Assembly (NCBI RefSeq): GCF_047663525.1 | Contig: NC_092592.1 | Span: forward strand, 21,566,501 to 21,630,500 | Source: Anas platyrhynchos | Taxonomy: Eukaryota > Chordata > Aves > Anseriformes > Anatidae | Direction: 5' to 3' | DNA: 64,000 nt | Shown: piece after piece, positions 63,001 through 64,000 of the stretch | How positions within the stretch are numbered: the stretch's first letter is position 1 | How the letters are laid out: every line of letters starts with the position of its first letter | Notes under the pieces: model-generated | Told to the model about the DNA's origin: nothing | What the model saw: only the letters and a program-made list of their open reading frames with translations | The model's database searches: none | Position numbers and translations under genes: made by a program

Positions 63001-64000
63001 TAAAACATCTCTGGAAAACACAACTCTGGACAGTATTATGAGATTAGTAACAAGACATGAGACACTTACCCATATCATCATCAAATATGGATTTTTGTTC
63101 CACCTTTTTCTTGGCGTTCCTTTCTTTTGGTTTTATGGTGAGATCCGCAAAGATATCAATGTTATCATCAAACAGGTTAGTCTCTGGCATCTTCTCTTTT
63201 GTTTTTGTCATTGGTTTAATTGCCTCAGTAGCAAATATATCATCCTTAGAGCAAAGTACAGAGAGATCATCAATACACACTACACTTCAAAAGAATAGTC
63301 ATTACCTGTACACAGCAGCTAAGATGTTTAGAAGACTGACAGCATTGACAAACCTGAGAATTTTCAGTCCCTTGTCCCCACGGGCAAGTGCCCTAGTGTG
63401 GGATTGTGCACAGGTCAAGTACAATACAGAGATGCTTGTATCACCTCTCCAGTCTGCCAAATTCATTCCTCCTTTAAAGATCTATTTGAGCTAACGTGCA
63501 TTGAACAGGCAAGTAACAAAAAGGAACAAAATACTTCACTACTTTGAAAATGGTCATAAACACAGGGATGTCATCACAGCACATTCATTGATGTATCTGC
63601 TCTGTGTTAAGAATCCACCTTTTAATCCACATTTGCTAATAAACAGATGAACATCCAAATAAAGGGTTTCTGTTGCCCAATATCAAAGTATAATTGACAA
63701 CTTAACTTCACTCATTCTCCTGCACACCCCCAGTCCTACAACAGCCACCATTCAGAATATGTTTAAGTAGAAACTTCTGCATAAGACCCTGGGGATCAAA
63801 AAGGCCTACATGGCAGGCTTTCCACCCTACTCTTTCCAGCAAGCTTCAACCATTACCTCAAAGATGTCTTGTGCAGTAGGGTCAACAGCTTGCCGGACAG
63901 AAGATCTCAACTCCTTCTTTCCAGTTTTCTGACTGGTGAAAAGAGAATCTTCCTCCTCCTCCTCCAAAAAGGGTATAGGGCTGCTTTTCGATGATGATTT
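59962..64000 (-). CDS. WASHC2C: WASHC2 (FAM21), WASH complex subunit 2, C-terminal end of gene
   Basis: Three exons (63857-64000 partial, 63070-63244, 59962-60098) give the last 151 residues of WASHC2. In the WASH complex on endosomes, this subunit's long unstructured tail binds the retromer subunit VPS35 through repeated acidic LFa motifs (L-F and acidic residues). That recruits actin assembly for cargo sorting. Motifs visible here are [24 protein letters not shown] and the terminal [12 protein letters not shown]. The N-terminal head that binds WASH and most of the tail lie beyond the right edge. Humans have two near-identical copies (WASHC2A, WASHC2C); the WASHC2C symbol follows common avian usage and one copy cannot be told from the other here. 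Confidence 0.95.
60099..63069 (-). other. WASHC2C: WASHC2 last intron
   Basis: A 2971-base AT-rich intron, GTAAGT to CTAG. No transposon, RNA gene or extra exon was recognised. Confidence 0.9.
63070..63244 (-). CDS. WASHC2C: WASHC2 penultimate coding exon
   Basis: A 175-base exon encoding [38 protein letters not shown] and KSIFDDDM, plus one base of Asp. It holds two acidic L/I-F motifs of the type that bind retromer, separated by Lys-rich spacers. The acceptor is CTCTAAG|GATGAT and the donor ATGG|GTAAGT. An open frame on the opposite strand here is a shadow. Confidence 0.97.
63245..63856 (-). other. WASHC2C: WASHC2 intron between the last two full exons
   Basis: A 612-base intron with donor GTAATG. 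Nothing was recognised inside. Confidence 0.9.
63857..64000 (-). CDS. WASHC2C: WASHC2 coding exon, cut by window edge
   Basis: The visible 48 codons read [10 protein letters not shown], then [20 protein letters not shown] and end DPTAQDIFE at GAG|GTAATG, phase 0. A (GAG)n run encodes the Glu tract. The acidic-then-LF pattern is typical of the FAM21 tail. The exon's 5' boundary is beyond the window. Confidence 0.93.

Noticed and set aside
63038..63494. Plus-strand frames of 86 and 145 codons opposite the WASHC2 exon
   Set aside because: They are antisense to a clear conserved exon with proper splice sites.
1..64000. tRNA, rRNA, CRISPR, phage or bacterial-type operon features
   Set aside because: None seen. 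The gene structure, CpG islands and CR1 elements show vertebrate nuclear DNA.

Overview
This is a piece of a vertebrate nuclear genome, almost certainly from a bird. Three things point that way. Coding sequence is cut into small exons with GT-AG introns. There are two islands of CpG-rich sequence in an otherwise AT-rich background. The only recognisable transposons are two 5'-truncated CR1 LINEs of the avian type. No bacterial, phage, CRISPR or operon features are present.

All recognised genes lie on the minus strand, so the window reads right to left. (1) 59962-64000 holds the last three exons of WASHC2 (FAM21), the tail subunit of the endosomal WASH complex. Its 5' part lies beyond the right edge. 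(2) 36884-57249 holds all nine coding exons of ZFAND4 (ANUBL1), a ubiquitin-like plus AN1-zinc-finger protein. The exons splice in frame to a 716-residue protein. Its CpG-island promoter is near 57.3-58.1 kb and its probable poly(A) signal is near 36.1 kb. (3) 2054-2232 is the first coding exon of MARCHF8, the membrane RING-CH E3 ubiquitin ligase. Its RING, transmembrane and C-terminal exons lie beyond the left edge. The CpG island at about 23.3-24.5 kb is the best candidate for its upstream promoter, which would give a 5' intron of about 22 kb. The order MARCHF8 - ZFAND4 - WASHC2 is a known conserved neighbourhood (human 10q11).

About 24.6-36.1 kb is intergenic, and 2.2-23.2 kb is a long MARCHF8 5' intron. 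No gene is recognised in either. Both hold short A/T tracts, a few inverted repeats and some unremarkable open frames. The three genes share a loose theme of ubiquitin and endosomal sorting of membrane proteins, but nothing in the sequence shows that they act together.

No convincing previously undescribed system was found. The better leads are a chain of two abutting upstream ORFs ending on the MARCHF8 start codon, a cluster of homeodomain-like sites just upstream of that exon, the motif-dense ZFAND4 promoter, a 19-base C run between WASHC2 and ZFAND4, and two adjoining unexplained open frames at 28.2-29.2 kb.
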